Source: a bacterium BMS3Bbin03 (GTDB taxonomy: Bacteria > Zhuqueibacterota > JdFR-76 > BMS3Abin05). Taken from it: a stretch of DNA of 62,443 nucleotides. The notes beneath the pieces were generated by a model. The model saw only the letters and a program-made list of their open reading frames with translations. It was not told the DNA's origin and made no database searches. The stretch covers positions 1 to 62,443 of the forward strand of contig BDTM01000025.1 in assembly GCA_002898015.1 (NCBI GenBank). The letters run 5' to 3'. Made by a program: the position numbers and the translations under genes. Position 1 is the stretch's first letter; each line of letters opens with the position of its first letter. Shown piece after piece: positions 34,740 to 44,100 of this stretch.

Positions 34740-35588
34740 TCAGACCGTGATTTCGCGGATAAATTTCCTCAGGGCATCAACGACTTCTTTGCTGTGGGTG
34801 CCCCGGTTTGTTTCCAGATCGATGTAGCTGGCATGGGGGAGAAGGGCAAGCATTCGTTTCAGATTCTCCGGTTCATGGAGTTTGTCTTTCGATGCAGCGA
34901 CAATCAAAACCGGGCAGGTTACGGCACCTAATTTCTTCCAGACTCTGTATTTGGCCAGGGCAAGCACGGCTTTTTTCAGTTTCCAGGGATCAGCCGCGTC
35001 CAGAGCATTGGCGTATTTTTGGTACTGGGCGTAATCAGTGGTGACATCCAGTCGAAAATTTCGCAGATACCATTTTATAAACGGTTTAACAATCAGGTAC
35101 AGATGCGGAGGGAGCGGGCGGATGAACCAAATTCCCCATCGGGGAACCCGGAATTCTGCGTTGGGTGCGACAAGAACCAGAGCCTTGGGTCTTGGCTGAA
35201 GGACGGCAACCGCATCCAGGATGGCTGTTGCTCCCAGGGAACTTCCCATTAAGATGTAACGGTCGGGTTTTATCGGAAGCCGGGGAATGACGTGAACCAG
35301 GTCTTCTCCGATGCTGTCAACGCCAAACCGAACCTTTCCGCGGATACGGGAGGAAATTTTTTCACGGGTTTCGATATAAAAAACCCGAAATTCCCGTGTC
35401 ATCTCTTGAAGCACATCCCGCCAGGCAATAGGTTTTGATATCCAGCCGCTGACAAAAACAATGTCGGGGGTGTCCCGTTTTTGTGCGGGTAAAAAGGTAA
35501 TTATCCGAAGTGAAACGCCCGGAGCGGCTGGCAGCCATTCTTCGGAAAAGGTGCTTCCCGGTGCGCAAAGTTCCGATAAGTTTTCCAT
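34740..35588 (-). CDS. Alpha/beta hydrolase
   Basis: About 282 residues. The nucleophile elbow is GSSLGA in RYILMGSSLGATAILDAVA. The acid is probably Asp in PVLIVAASKDKLHEP and the histidine is in TNRGTHSKEVV near the C-terminus. The oxyanion strand region is DIVFVSGWISKP. There is no signal peptide, so it is cytoplasmic. The substrate is unknown. The ATG at 35588 is preferred over a TTG five codons upstream; neither has a good ribosome binding site. It is divergent from the MATE gene. Confidence 0.82.
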   Translation of the reverse strand: MENLSELCAPGSTFSEEWLPAAPGVSLRIITFLPAQKRDTPDIVFVSGWISKPIAWRDVLQEMTREFRVFYIETREKISSRIRGKVRFGVDSIGEDLVHVIPRLPIKPDRYILMGSSLGATAILDAVAVLQPRPKALVLVAPNAEFRVPRWGIWFIRPLPPHLYLIVKPFIKWYLRNFRLDVTTDYAQYQKYANALDAADPWKLKKAVLALAKYRVWKKLGAVTCPVLIVAASKDKLHEPENLKRMLALLPHASYIDLETNRGTHSKEVVDALRKFIREITV

Positions 35589-35899
35589 TTTTAAAATATA
35601 CAAAAATATTCTTGTGTTGTCACTAAAATTCTTTTAACTTGTAAAATTCATTAATTTATGCCACAAGAGCCCTGACTCACGAAGGTCATCGCAGGTATAA
35701 AAATTGGCTCATTCAAACTCGGTTGATTTTGCAGGGTTTCCTCTTTGAATACAAATTTATGGATCGTTTTGTTTTTTATACCTGTGTGCTTTTGTGTCTT
35801 CGCGGCTTATGAATGATTCAGGTTAAAAGGGGAAAATGCCCGAGCAGCCCCCGAATGAAGTTTTACAAATGTGGGAAAGGATAAACGGTTGAGTTGCCT

Positions 35900-37258
35900 A
35901 TGCAGATGAGAAAAATGAATCCCGTTTTGCTGGAAGGGAAAATCTCCAAAACCTTAACCCGGCTGACGCTTCAAATGTCCGTTGGCATTCTGGCAATGCA
36001 AGTATTCAATCTGGTGGATACGTTTTTTGTCGGACAACTGGGAACCAATCAATTGGCGGCAATGGGGTTTACATTTCCCGTCGTTATGGTTATTAACAGC
36101 ATCGCTCTTGGGCTTGGCATCGGGGCGTCGTCTGTTATTTCGCGGGCTATTGGTGAAGGCAATCAGTCCAAAGTCCGCCGGATTACGACAGATGCACTGT
36201 CGCTTTCGTTGATCATCGTCACATCTTTTGTAGTGATCGGGCTGTTTACAATTGGCCCCCTTTTTCGTTCTCTCGGGGCTTCTGCGGAGATTATTCGATA
36301 CATAAAATCTTATATGAAAATCTGGTATTTGGGGATGCCGTTTGTCGTGATCCCAATGGTTGGCAATAGCGCCATTCGGGCCACAGGGGATACCAAAACG
36401 CCCAGCTTTATAATGGTAAGCGCCGTTCTTGTAAACATCATTTTGGACCCGCTGCTGATTTTTGGCTACGGTCCGTTTCCACGGTTGGAATTGGCCGGTG
36501 CGGCGCTGGCGACGGTTATTTCCCGCGGGATTACCATGGTCTTGTCTCTCTGGATTCTCTACCATCGTGAGCGAATGCTTACGTTTGCCATTCCAAAACT
36601 AAAAGAGGCCGTTCAATCCTGGGGGAAAATTCTCTATGTCGGATTGCCGGCTGCCGGAACCAATTTAATTACGCCGATTTCGATGGGAATTATCACGCGA
36701 TTGGTGGCGCATTACGGCGCGCCGGCCGTCGCGGGTTTTGGTGTCGGATCCCGTATTCAAATGTTCTCGATGGCGATAATCGGTTCGCTTTCCTCGGTTC
36801 TGACTCCTTTTGTCGGACAGAATTGGGGGGCCAAGCGCTACATCAGAATAAAGAGCGGCGTGAACTTCAGCTATCTGGCTTCAGTGATTTGGGGGGCTTT
36901 TCTCTTTATACTTTTTCTTTTGGCAGCCAATCCGCTTGCAGCGCTTTTTAATCGAAATCCACAGGTCATTTGGACGACCGATGTCTATTTGAAAATCGTT
37001 TCAATCGGTTTTCCGGCTCTTGGAATTCTGATTTTAACAGCTTCAACATTTAATGCCCTAAATAAGCCGCTTCCTGCTTCGGCACTTATGATCGCTCGAA
37101 TGTTTGTGCTGTATGTCCCGTTGGCCTATTTGGGCTCAAATTTGTTTGGATTGACGGGGATATTTTGGGCAGCGGTTGTTTCAAATTATGTGTCAGGCGC
37201 GGCAGCCTATTTTTGGATCAAACGGGAAGTTACCGGTTTTGGCGTAATACGCTCATGA
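35900..37258 (+). CDS. MATE-family multidrug/toxin efflux transporter
   Basis: About 452 residues, twelve membrane helices in two homologous halves. Start LTLQMSVGILAMQVFNLVDTFFVGQLGTNQLAAMGFTFPV is the MATE signature. The loops AIGEGNQSKVRR and GQNWGAKRYIRIK are the matching loop motifs of the two halves. Exports organic cations using H+ or Na+. Several in-frame ATGs follow a TTG at 35894; I use the first ATG. The 290-bp upstream spacer contains a degenerate 'TTTGTGTCTTCGCGG' intergenic repeat and no recognisable riboswitch. Confidence 0.9.
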   Translation: MQMRKMNPVLLEGKISKTLTRLTLQMSVGILAMQVFNLVDTFFVGQLGTNQLAAMGFTFPVVMVINSIALGLGIGASSVISRAIGEGNQSKVRRITTDALSLSLIIVTSFVVIGLFTIGPLFRSLGASAEIIRYIKSYMKIWYLGMPFVVIPMVGNSAIRATGDTKTPSFIMVSAVLVNIILDPLLIFGYGPFPRLELAGAALATVISRGITMVLSLWILYHRERMLTFAIPKLKEAVQSWGKILYVGLPAAGTNLITPISMGIITRLVAHYGAPAVAGFGVGSRIQMFSMAIIGSLSSVLTPFVGQNWGAKRYIRIKSGVNFSYLASVIWGAFLFILFLLAANPLAALFNRNPQVIWTTDVYLKIVSIGFPALGILILTASTFNALNKPLPASALMIARMFVLYVPLAYLGSNLFGLTGIFWAAVVSNYVSGAAAYFWIKREVTGFGVIRS

Positions 37259-37295
37259 AATTCAAAAATGGGTAGATAGATCACGTATAAACCGC

Positions 37296-37937
37296 TTAAA
37301 AGACTATTTTTTTATACGTTTCGTACGCTTTAAAAATCTTAAACACGTAATGGCGGGTCTGCCCGGGCAGGTGACGTTTGATGCTCTTCCATTTATCGGG
37401 CAGACGGGCTTTTTTCTGTGCCCGTAACACCCGGTTGTGGCCGGCGTTGTAACTGGCAAATGTAAACGCCAGCCGGTCCTTTCCTTTCTCCTCCTTCCAG
37501 ATATTGTACAGCCTGCGGTCGTACAACACGCCCAATGCAATGTTGATTTCAGGTTTCAGCAGCAATTTCGGGTGAGTGCCGAGATGTTTGGCCGTGCCCG
37601 GCATGATCTGCATCAGTCCCACTGCACCGACATAACTTCGGACACCGGGATCGAACCTGCTTTCGGCGTAAATCTGAGCCGCAATAAGCCTCCAGTCGAA
37701 TCCGTAGCGCCAACTGTATTTTTTTATAATACGGTCGTACCTGGAAATTCTTCCCGGGGCTATGACAGTAAAATGCGTAAAGATGTACTTCCAGTCTTTC
37801 TTAGAAGAAGAGGGATTCGCATCCGATTTGACCGGAGGTTCATTGGATTGCGGATACGAATCGGCTTTTTGTGACAGGGGCGCCCAGAGAATAAACACAA
37901 GTCCAATCAGGATGAACTTAAATTTGTCCGATGACAT
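37296..37937 (-). CDS. Lytic transglycosylase (SLT domain)
   Basis: 213 residues with a signal peptide or anchor (FKFILIGLVFILWAPLS). The SLT domain is FDWRLIAAQIYAESRFDPGVRSYVGAVGLMQIMPGTAKHLG, with catalytic Glu in AESRFDP, and it continues IALGVLYDRRLYNIW, AFTFASYNAGHNRVLRAQKKA. It resembles the catalytic half of MltF without the solute-binding domain. It cleaves peptidoglycan with 1,6-anhydro product formation. The start lies within the last codons of the upstream DUF350-like gene (20-base overlap). Confidence 0.9.
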   Translation of the reverse strand: MSSDKFKFILIGLVFILWAPLSQKADSYPQSNEPPVKSDANPSSSKKDWKYIFTHFTVIAPGRISRYDRIIKKYSWRYGFDWRLIAAQIYAESRFDPGVRSYVGAVGLMQIMPGTAKHLGTHPKLLLKPEINIALGVLYDRRLYNIWKEEKGKDRLAFTFASYNAGHNRVLRAQKKARLPDKWKSIKRHLPGQTRHYVFKIFKAYETYKKIVF

Positions 37938-38136
37938 AAGCCAACCCTAAAAATATGGCTGCAATCATAATGGCCAACCCGATGTTTTTGTTTTCCGCGA
38001 TTTCCCGCCGGATATCCAGTTTTTCCAATTTATCGAAGAGCCGCCAGGCGAAAAAACAGGCCACGGCAAAGAAAACAGCCTTTACAATGATATACGAAAA
38101 ATTCAATAAATAGGTTGTGAGCAAATCTTTAAACAT
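37918..38136 (-). CDS. Small DUF350-like membrane protein
   Basis: 72 residues with two hydrophobic segments (LLNFSYIIVKAVFFAVACFFAW and NIGLAIMIAAIFLGLAYVIGQI) separated by DKLEKLDIRREIAENKN. The REIAE-N-xxxAI-AAxxLG pattern matches one repeat of DUF350 inner-membrane proteins, whose function is unknown. It overlaps the lytic transglycosylase gene, suggesting an envelope role. GGGAGC lies upstream of the ATG. Confidence 0.68.
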   Translation of the reverse strand: MFKDLLTTYLLNFSYIIVKAVFFAVACFFAWRLFDKLEKLDIRREIAENKNIGLAIMIAAIFLGLAYVIGQI

Positions 38137-38283
38137 AGACAGCTCCCTTTTGGGTTTGTAATGGGATTTAGTTGAGTCTCTTAGTAAAAAATTTTACCTA
38201 AAGTATTTAAATATGCTTGAATTAAAAGCAGAAATCAAGAAAAATCTTTCTTTAAAAATAAAAATCGGACGAAACGCCTCAAA

Positions 38284-39012
38284 CTAAATCCCCGCGCCGT
38301 CTATAAAATTGTACATCTCGTTGATGAAAGGCTTTTCCAATTCCAGCAGCTTCTCCTCTTTTTTCGGACCGGACACTTTTTTTTCCTGATTTAATTGGGC
38401 CACGGTTTTTTCCAGATCGATCAAACGATCGACCAGCTCGTGAATCATCTTAAAAACAGGATCGGGCAATTTATTATGTGCAAGCACTTTTTGGTCGAAA
38501 TTGTTTTGCTCGTGCAGCACACGGCCGGGTACTCCGACGACGACCGAATGGGACGGAACGGATTTTAAAACCACGGAACCGCTCCCGATCCGGCTGTGAT
38601 GGCCAATACGAATATCTCCCAATATTTTGGCGCCGCTGCCCACAACGACATGCGATTCAAGTGTCGGATGGCGTTTGCCTTTCTTGAGAGTCGTTCCCCC
38701 CAGGGTCACCCCCTGGTAAATTAAACATTCATCCCCCACTTCCGATGTTTCACCAATTACAATCCCCATTCCGTGGTCGATAAATACGCCCTTGCCGATT
38801 TTGGCACCCGGGTGAATTTCAATTCCCGTGATGAAACGGCTGAAGTGGGACAACAATCGCGGCAGAACCGGAATTTTGAGTTTCCATAAAAAATGTGAAA
38901 TCCTGTGGCTCCAGATGGCGTGTAAACCCGGATAAGCGAGGACAACTTCCACAATGTTCCGGGCCGCAGGATCGTATTTGAAAACCGATTGAATGTCTCG
39001 AATCATTCCCAT
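38284..39012 (-). CDS. cysE: Serine O-acetyltransferase
   Basis: Makes O-acetylserine from serine and acetyl-CoA, the committed step to cysteine. 242 residues from the ATG with AAGGAACC upstream (an ATG 60 bases earlier lies closer to the terminator and has no such site). A helical N-terminal domain ([18 protein letters not shown]) is followed by hexapeptide repeats [39 protein letters not shown] and [24 protein letters not shown], with catalytic His in DHG and GVPGR at the end. The C-terminus extends in a charged helix ending [10 protein letters not shown], the Ile-terminated tail that docks into cysteine synthase CysK. Upstream lie a terminator and a Cys-rich leader ORF. Confidence 0.95.
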   Translation of the reverse strand: MGMIRDIQSVFKYDPAARNIVEVVLAYPGLHAIWSHRISHFLWKLKIPVLPRLLSHFSRFITGIEIHPGAKIGKGVFIDHGMGIVIGETSEVGDECLIYQGVTLGGTTLKKGKRHPTLESHVVVGSGAKILGDIRIGHHSRIGSGSVVLKSVPSHSVVVGVPGRVLHEQNNFDQKVLAHNKLPDPVFKMIHELVDRLIDLEKTVAQLNQEKKVSGPKKEEKLLELEKPFINEMYNFIDGAGI

Positions 39013-39132
39013 TTTTTGGTTCCTTTTTTTTAAATGATTAGGTTTGTTCAAACGGGCACCCGGAACAGACAAATATTCAGGTTCCGGAGCAGCCGCATGA
39101 ACTTCAGACGCATTTTTTCCGGCGTTTATTCC

Positions 39133-39170
39133 AAAAAAAAAGCCCCGTTGCGTGGTGCAAAGGGGCTTTT
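39133..39170 (-). terminator. Attenuator terminator in the cysE leader
   Basis: On the minus strand AAAAGCCCC pairs perfectly with GGGGCTTTT around a 15-base loop and runs into nine T residues. It lies 120 bases upstream of the cysE start and 22 bases beyond the leader-peptide stop. The 3' part of the loop plus three stem Gs (CCACGCAACGGG, 39144-39155) can instead pair with TCTGTTGCGTGG in the leader ORF (39230-39241), so terminator and antiterminator exclude each other. Confidence 0.85.
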
Positions 39171-39192
39171 ATGATCAATAAACAAAAACGAG

Positions 39193-39285
39193 TTACAAAT
39201 GATATAAACCACACCGCCACGCATGCTGCCCACGCAACAGACACATTTGACAACACATACAATTTTGGGAGTGTGATTTTTTCAT
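39193..39285 (-). CDS. Cysteine-rich leader peptide of cysE (attenuation)
   Basis: A 30-codon ORF begins MKKSHSQ, then NCMCCQMC (four Cys codons, all TGT, within seven codons: positions 9, 11, 12, 15), and has a fifth Cys at 25, ending LYHL and TAA. It lies about 38 bases after the likely transcription start and 22 bases before a U-tailed terminator, followed by cysE. That is the arrangement of ribosome-mediated attenuation of amino-acid genes: scarcity of charged Cys-tRNA would stall the ribosome at the Cys run and favour the antiterminator. The ribosome binding site is weak (AAGAGA 11-16 bases upstream). Too short for standard gene callers. Confidence 0.75.
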   Translation of the reverse strand: MKKSHSQNCMCCQMCLLRGQHAWRCGLYHL

Positions 39286-39329
39286 AAAGAATAATCTCTT
39301 TTTTTTCAATTTAAATTTCCACATAATAT

Positions 39330-39335
39330 ATTATA
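39330..39335 (-). promoter_or_regulatory. -10 box (TATAAT) of the cysE leader promoter
   Basis: A perfect TATAAT on the minus strand, 44 bases before the leader ATG. No good -35 hexamer is found at 16-18 bp spacing, so either activation is needed or the -35 is degenerate, as in some FCB-group promoters. Confidence 0.5.
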
Positions 39336-39467
39336 TCTGAAAACGAATTGCAACAGAAAATTCTAAAAAATGAAAATATTTTCGAAACAGGGCGAAATCC
39401 TTTTTTTTTGAACAATTTTGCCGGATTCAGGAAAAACAAATATAACAGATATTTAACAATTTTTTAC

Positions 39468-39494
39468 TTGACAGTTTGATAAAAAATGTATACT
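39468..39494 (+). promoter_or_regulatory. Candidate promoter of the surface-protein operon
   Basis: TTGACA (39468-39473) and TATACT (39489-39494), spacer 15 bp, about 200 bp before the first start codon. The nine bases TACTTGACA recur upstream of the cytochrome c gene (near 61210), where a TATAGT lies 21 bp downstream. Confidence 0.45.
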
Positions 39495-39696
39495 ATTTAT
39501 GAAATTTAGTCGGGTTCTTTTGATAGCTGTTTCTTTCCGGAATGTTGTTCATCCTTTTACAATAGCAGGGCTGGCGTTTTTGCTTTTTGTGCCGAAATTT
39601 TAGTATTGGCAAAAGCGTGAAGACAGCACCTAAATGCGCCTGAGGCGCACTATGAATCATCCGATTTTTATTTTACCCCAATCTGAGTGATTAAAA

Positions 39697-41145
39697 ATGG
39701 TGATGAAAAAAACATGGATTGTTTTTAGTCTCATTTTTCTATTTTACGGCGCACCTCTCTTTTCACAAAGCGCCGGCAGCCGGATTCAGCGTCTTGTGGG
39801 TGGTCACCTCTCTGTCGCCGGTACGTTTAGCAGCAGTGCCTTATCGACGTTTCATGCGGGGAGATTTACGGCTTCCGGCGATTATCTGGCCTGGATGGAT
39901 TTTTATCAAAATCCGGCATTTTCGACAGGGATCAAAAAGCCTTACGTCGCGTATTTCATGGCGCCTCCCATCTCCATTCACCCCAATCGTTTTATCGATA
40001 TTGACGGCCGCGTTCAGTCAGCCATGAACAACGGTGTGGCAAATTACCGCGCGCCGGGCCTGGCAATCGAATACCCGCAAACCGACCTTGTGTTCAGGAC
40101 GAACCAACTCTGGGGGCAGGGGTTGGTCAGTTTTCCTGCCGGAGGAATGGTTTTTACCTTTGGGTACCAGAGACCTCTGTTTCTGAATCTAAACGCCTAT
40201 TTAACGGGCATTGAGACGACGATTTCAACGGAAGTTCCGATGGGGGGTCAGACAAGCGATGTGGTCTTAAATGCTTATTTGGATGCTGCGGTTCACCTGA
40301 CATTTTCAGTCGATAAGACCTCGATCGGCGGAAGCAAAATTATTCGAAATCGGTTTGCCTTCGGATTTTCCATCGATCGTTACGGCGGAAATGTGAAAAG
40401 TCAGGGGTTTGCAGACGCCCAGGGCGATATGCTTTTTAACGGGCAGGAGTACATCTTTAATAATCCGAATGATGCCTGGTACAACAAACTGACACAGTCT
40501 ATTTCCGGCGGGTATCAGGGCAGCGGCTGGCGGACCACGTGGGGCGGGTGGTATTTTTACAATAAAAGTTTTTTGTTCGATGCGGTTTTATCGATGCAGT
40601 CGCCGATTCGTCTTGAAGGTGATTTCAACATTCTGGTCAATAAAATTCCTGCATTAAATTTAAATGCATTAAGCTCCAATAATCCGAATGAAGAGATTTT
40701 AGATCCAGCCGGTTTGGACCTGGCACGGTTGACCTTGACCCAACCCGTTCAAAACAAAACGTATCCCGAGATGCTGTTACACCTGCCGTCTTACTTAAAG
40801 CTGGGCGTGCTTTATCAAAAAAGCAATTTATATTGGTACAACAACGTCAGTCTTAAGTTCGGTTATACCGGGGTTGAATACGGGCCTTACAAAATCGGCG
40901 TCTCTTCAAATTTTGATTGGCAGAGCATCTTTGGTTTGAATCATTTTTATATTGTCACTAAAATAGACGCCGCCAAAACCGTTTTAGACCATACGGGAAA
41001 ATGGGGTCAGGGCGGTAACCGTGTCTGGATCCCTTCTTTTGCTCTGGGCTACGGCAGGTTACTCCGTCATCATTATCCGGTTCAATTGGGTCTGTCGCTT
41101 TTACCGGAACCCATTGTGTATTTTTCAACAGGGTATCAATTTTAA
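39697..41145 (+). CDS. Exported outer-membrane beta-barrel-like protein, first gene of the surface operon
   Basis: 482 residues, signal peptide (WIVFSLIFLFYGAPLFSQ). The body has many amphipathic strands (e.g. GLVSFPAGGMVFTFGYQRPLF, RFAFGFSIDRYGG, LYWYNNVSLKFGYTGVEYG) and ends IVYFSTGYQF with a C-terminal Phe, as in outer-membrane barrels. No named family is recognised; it is larger than PorV and could be a FadL-like or T9SS-associated barrel. An in-frame ATG two codons later is equally possible. The next gene starts one base after the stop, so the five genes to 54175 form one operon. Confidence 0.75.
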   Translation: MVMKKTWIVFSLIFLFYGAPLFSQSAGSRIQRLVGGHLSVAGTFSSSALSTFHAGRFTASGDYLAWMDFYQNPAFSTGIKKPYVAYFMAPPISIHPNRFIDIDGRVQSAMNNGVANYRAPGLAIEYPQTDLVFRTNQLWGQGLVSFPAGGMVFTFGYQRPLFLNLNAYLTGIETTISTEVPMGGQTSDVVLNAYLDAAVHLTFSVDKTSIGGSKIIRNRFAFGFSIDRYGGNVKSQGFADAQGDMLFNGQEYIFNNPNDAWYNKLTQSISGGYQGSGWRTTWGGWYFYNKSFLFDAVLSMQSPIRLEGDFNILVNKIPALNLNALSSNNPNEEILDPAGLDLARLTLTQPVQNKTYPEMLLHLPSYLKLGVLYQKSNLYWYNNVSLKFGYTGVEYGPYKIGVSSNFDWQSIFGLNHFYIVTKIDAAKTVLDHTGKWGQGGNRVWIPSFALGYGRLLRHHYPVQLGLSLLPEPIVYFSTGYQF

Positions 41146-41146
41146 C

Positions 41147-44100
41147 ATGAAAAAAAGATTTGTATTTTGCCTGGCTTTTGTGCTGATCTGTTTTCAGGCA
41201 GGCGTTTTATGGGCACAACAAATTACATTGACCAGTGTCCCTTACAAACTGATTGGAGAATCGGAATCGGTTACAGTGACCTGGCTGGAACCCGTAAGTG
41301 CGACTCTGCATTACGGCAAAACACACGGTCAATATGATTTGTCACTTTCCCAAAGCGGGAACCGGTCACTGACGTTTGTCCCTCAAAATGACGGCATTCA
41401 ACCGGGTGTGTATTATGCGATTATCACCAACGGGGCTTTAAGTTCTCAGGAATTTCCTCTGATTATTGAAGCCTCCGTTTCACCGAAGATGCGGCAGCCC
41501 CAGAACAGCACGACGATTTCCACAGCCACACCGGAATTCCAGTGGGATGAAGTGGCCGGTGTTCCGTATTACCATCTTATTCTGTCCGATCGCGAGGTGG
41601 TCATTTCAAGGGATGCCGACGGAAATTTACAGTTGACCGGCGCCAACATTATCTGGCAGGTCATTACACAGAATACCCACATTACTTACGGGGACCCCGA
41701 TCCGTCCGGCTATTTTACGGAAATTAACGGAATGCCGTCCCCTCTGCTGAACGGAAATCAGTACACATGGATTGTGCTGAATAATTATGGAAACAATCCG
41801 GCTCTGAGTTCTCTGATTCAATCCGGGGTCAGCACTTTTCAGGTTCAATTGACCGTGCCCGTGGGAAAGCCGGTTCTCGTTTCCCCGGCGAATCTCGCCA
41901 ATTTAAGCGCCGAAACCATTACATTTCAATGGCAATCCGTATCCAATGCCGTGAATTACCTGATTCAATTATTTGAGCTGGTTCAGCAGGATAACAGTTC
42001 GTCCAGCATTCTGGTGTGGAGTACCACAACCTCCAATTTGTCGATAGACTTTCCGGCGCGGGCTGTGCTGAAAGGCACCCAATATTCCTGGCGCGTATTG
42101 GCAATGGACAACGCCGGAAACGGAGCTGCAAGCGCTACCCGGGATTTTATCTACCAGGTGCCGGTAAGCGCCCTGAACATTCATACCCGGGATTTAAAGG
42201 GGCAGGTGCTTCCCTGGACGAATATCTCTGTGGCACCCCTGAACGGCTCGTCGAGCAACGTTTCGTACGTCACAACGGATTATGGAAATATGACCATTTC
42301 GGTTCAGCCCGGCTCTTATAAAATTACGGCATCCAAAGAAGGCTTTCTGGATACGACGAAAACAATAAGCGCTCCAGGCGGTGATACCGTCTCGGTGGCG
42401 ATTTATCTCAGCCCTGCCATTTATAAAGTCACCGGAATTGTGAAAGACCAATTAGGCCGGTTTCTTCCCAACGTCACCGTTCACGCCAGGGAAAACACCT
42501 CCGGCCGGATTTTTAAGACGATTTCCGATGCAGGCGGCGGTTTTTTGTTGACCCTTTCAGCCGGACTCTGGGATGTCTGGGGGGAAAAGGAAAATTATTC
42601 CGATTCCGATACCACCCGCGTCGAAATAACATCTCAAACAAATGTGTCCCTATCTCAGCCGCTTATTTTAAAAGAATTCAAAAGCACCTTAACCGGGAAA
42701 GTGGTTAATCCGTCGGGGCTGGCGATTCTTTCCGGAAAAGTGCTGGCTTCCAAAGGAAATGTTGAAGTGTACCAGTACTCCGCGAGCAACGGCACCTTTT
42801 CGCTGCAGGTCAGCAGCGGCACCTGGACGGTGACGGTTTTAAAAGACGGGTATGTGAGCCCTGCGCCGCGAACCGTGAATGTGACGGCCGGGCAGACGGT
42901 TCAAATCAGTCCGGATTTTGTGCTTCAGCCGGATGCCGGAATTTTGTCCGGATTTGTGTTCGACGGACAGAAAGCGCTGGGGAATGCTCTCGTGCAAGCG
43001 ACACCGCCTTCGGGTCTGCCCGTTTCAACCCCAACGGACCCGGGCGGCGTGTACGCTCTGAATTTGGCTTCAGGAAATTACACGGTGACCGTTTCCAAAC
43101 AGGGCTATGCCTCGCCGGATCCCGCACAGATTGCCATAAGTACCGGGCAGACGCTTTCAAATGTCAATTTTACGCTTCATCCAAATCCTGTGTCCATTTC
43201 AGGCCGGGTTACTTCCGGTGGAAATCCGGTTGAAGGCGTGATTGTCCGGGCGGGCGGCGCTTTGGATACGACGCGGGCGAACGGAACTTATGTGCTCTGG
43301 GTGCCGCCGGGGACATTTCAGGTGACGGCCGCAAAAGCGGGTTTTGCGGCCAATCAAATCCGGACCGTTACAATCGGATTGGGTGAGAACAAAGCGAATA
43401 TCGATTTCACACTGACTCCCAACAGCGGCATCATTAAGGGAACCGTTCAGGAAGGGACTAATCCGATTGCCGAAGCCGTTGTTTTGGCAGTTTCAGGTTC
43501 CGATACGCTTCGAACCTTGAGCGCCGCTCTCGGGGGATACCGGGTTTCCGTAAAACCCGGAACCTGGAAAATGACGGCGCAGAAGGCAGGATTTGTGACC
43601 CAGCAAGGGGCCGCCACAATCTCGGTTCAGTCCGGGCAGACCGTTTCCGGCATTGATTTCAATCTGATCAGAAATATCGGCACCGTTTCCGGACAGGTGA
43701 AAGACAATCACAACAATCCGCTGCCGGGAGCCGCGGTTCAGGTGGAAAACGCCCGCCTGCAAGCCCTCACGGACAACAGCGGTTTTTTCGCCATTCAATT
43801 GGAACCCGGGGCCTACCAATTAACGGCTCAAAAAACTGGGTATGATACACAGACAAAACCGGCAAATGTGACGCTGAATGCGGTGACATCACTCAATTAT
43901 TCACTCACCACAATGGGGACACTAACCGGGAAAATAGCCGACAACCAGACGCGGCTGCCCATCGATAAAGCGTCTATTTTTGCCGTTAACAATAAGGATA
44001 CCACCAGGACGGAAACCGACTACACCGGTGAATACAGCCTTCATTTGAACGGAGGCACCTATCAAATTGTGGCGGATCAATTGGGTTATCATGCCCTGGA

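Larger units (their letters stand above)
39286..39696. other. Divergent promoter region between cysE leader and surface-protein operon
   Basis: No gene. AT-rich, with promoter elements for both directions (listed separately). In the right part, TGCGCCTGAGGCGCA (39635-39649) can form a small hairpin in the 5' untranslated region of the plus-strand operon. Confidence 0.6.

Noticed and set aside
35604..35893. Possible riboswitch before the MATE gene
   Set aside because: MATE genes can follow guanidine or other riboswitches, but no conserved motif could be recognised; the spacer mostly holds a common degenerate intergenic repeat.
37270..37325. ACGTATAA/TTATACGT inverted repeat between MATE and transglycosylase genes as a bidirectional terminator
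   Set aside because: Only 8 AT-rich base pairs with a 20-base loop and it overlaps the stop codon of the transglycosylase gene.
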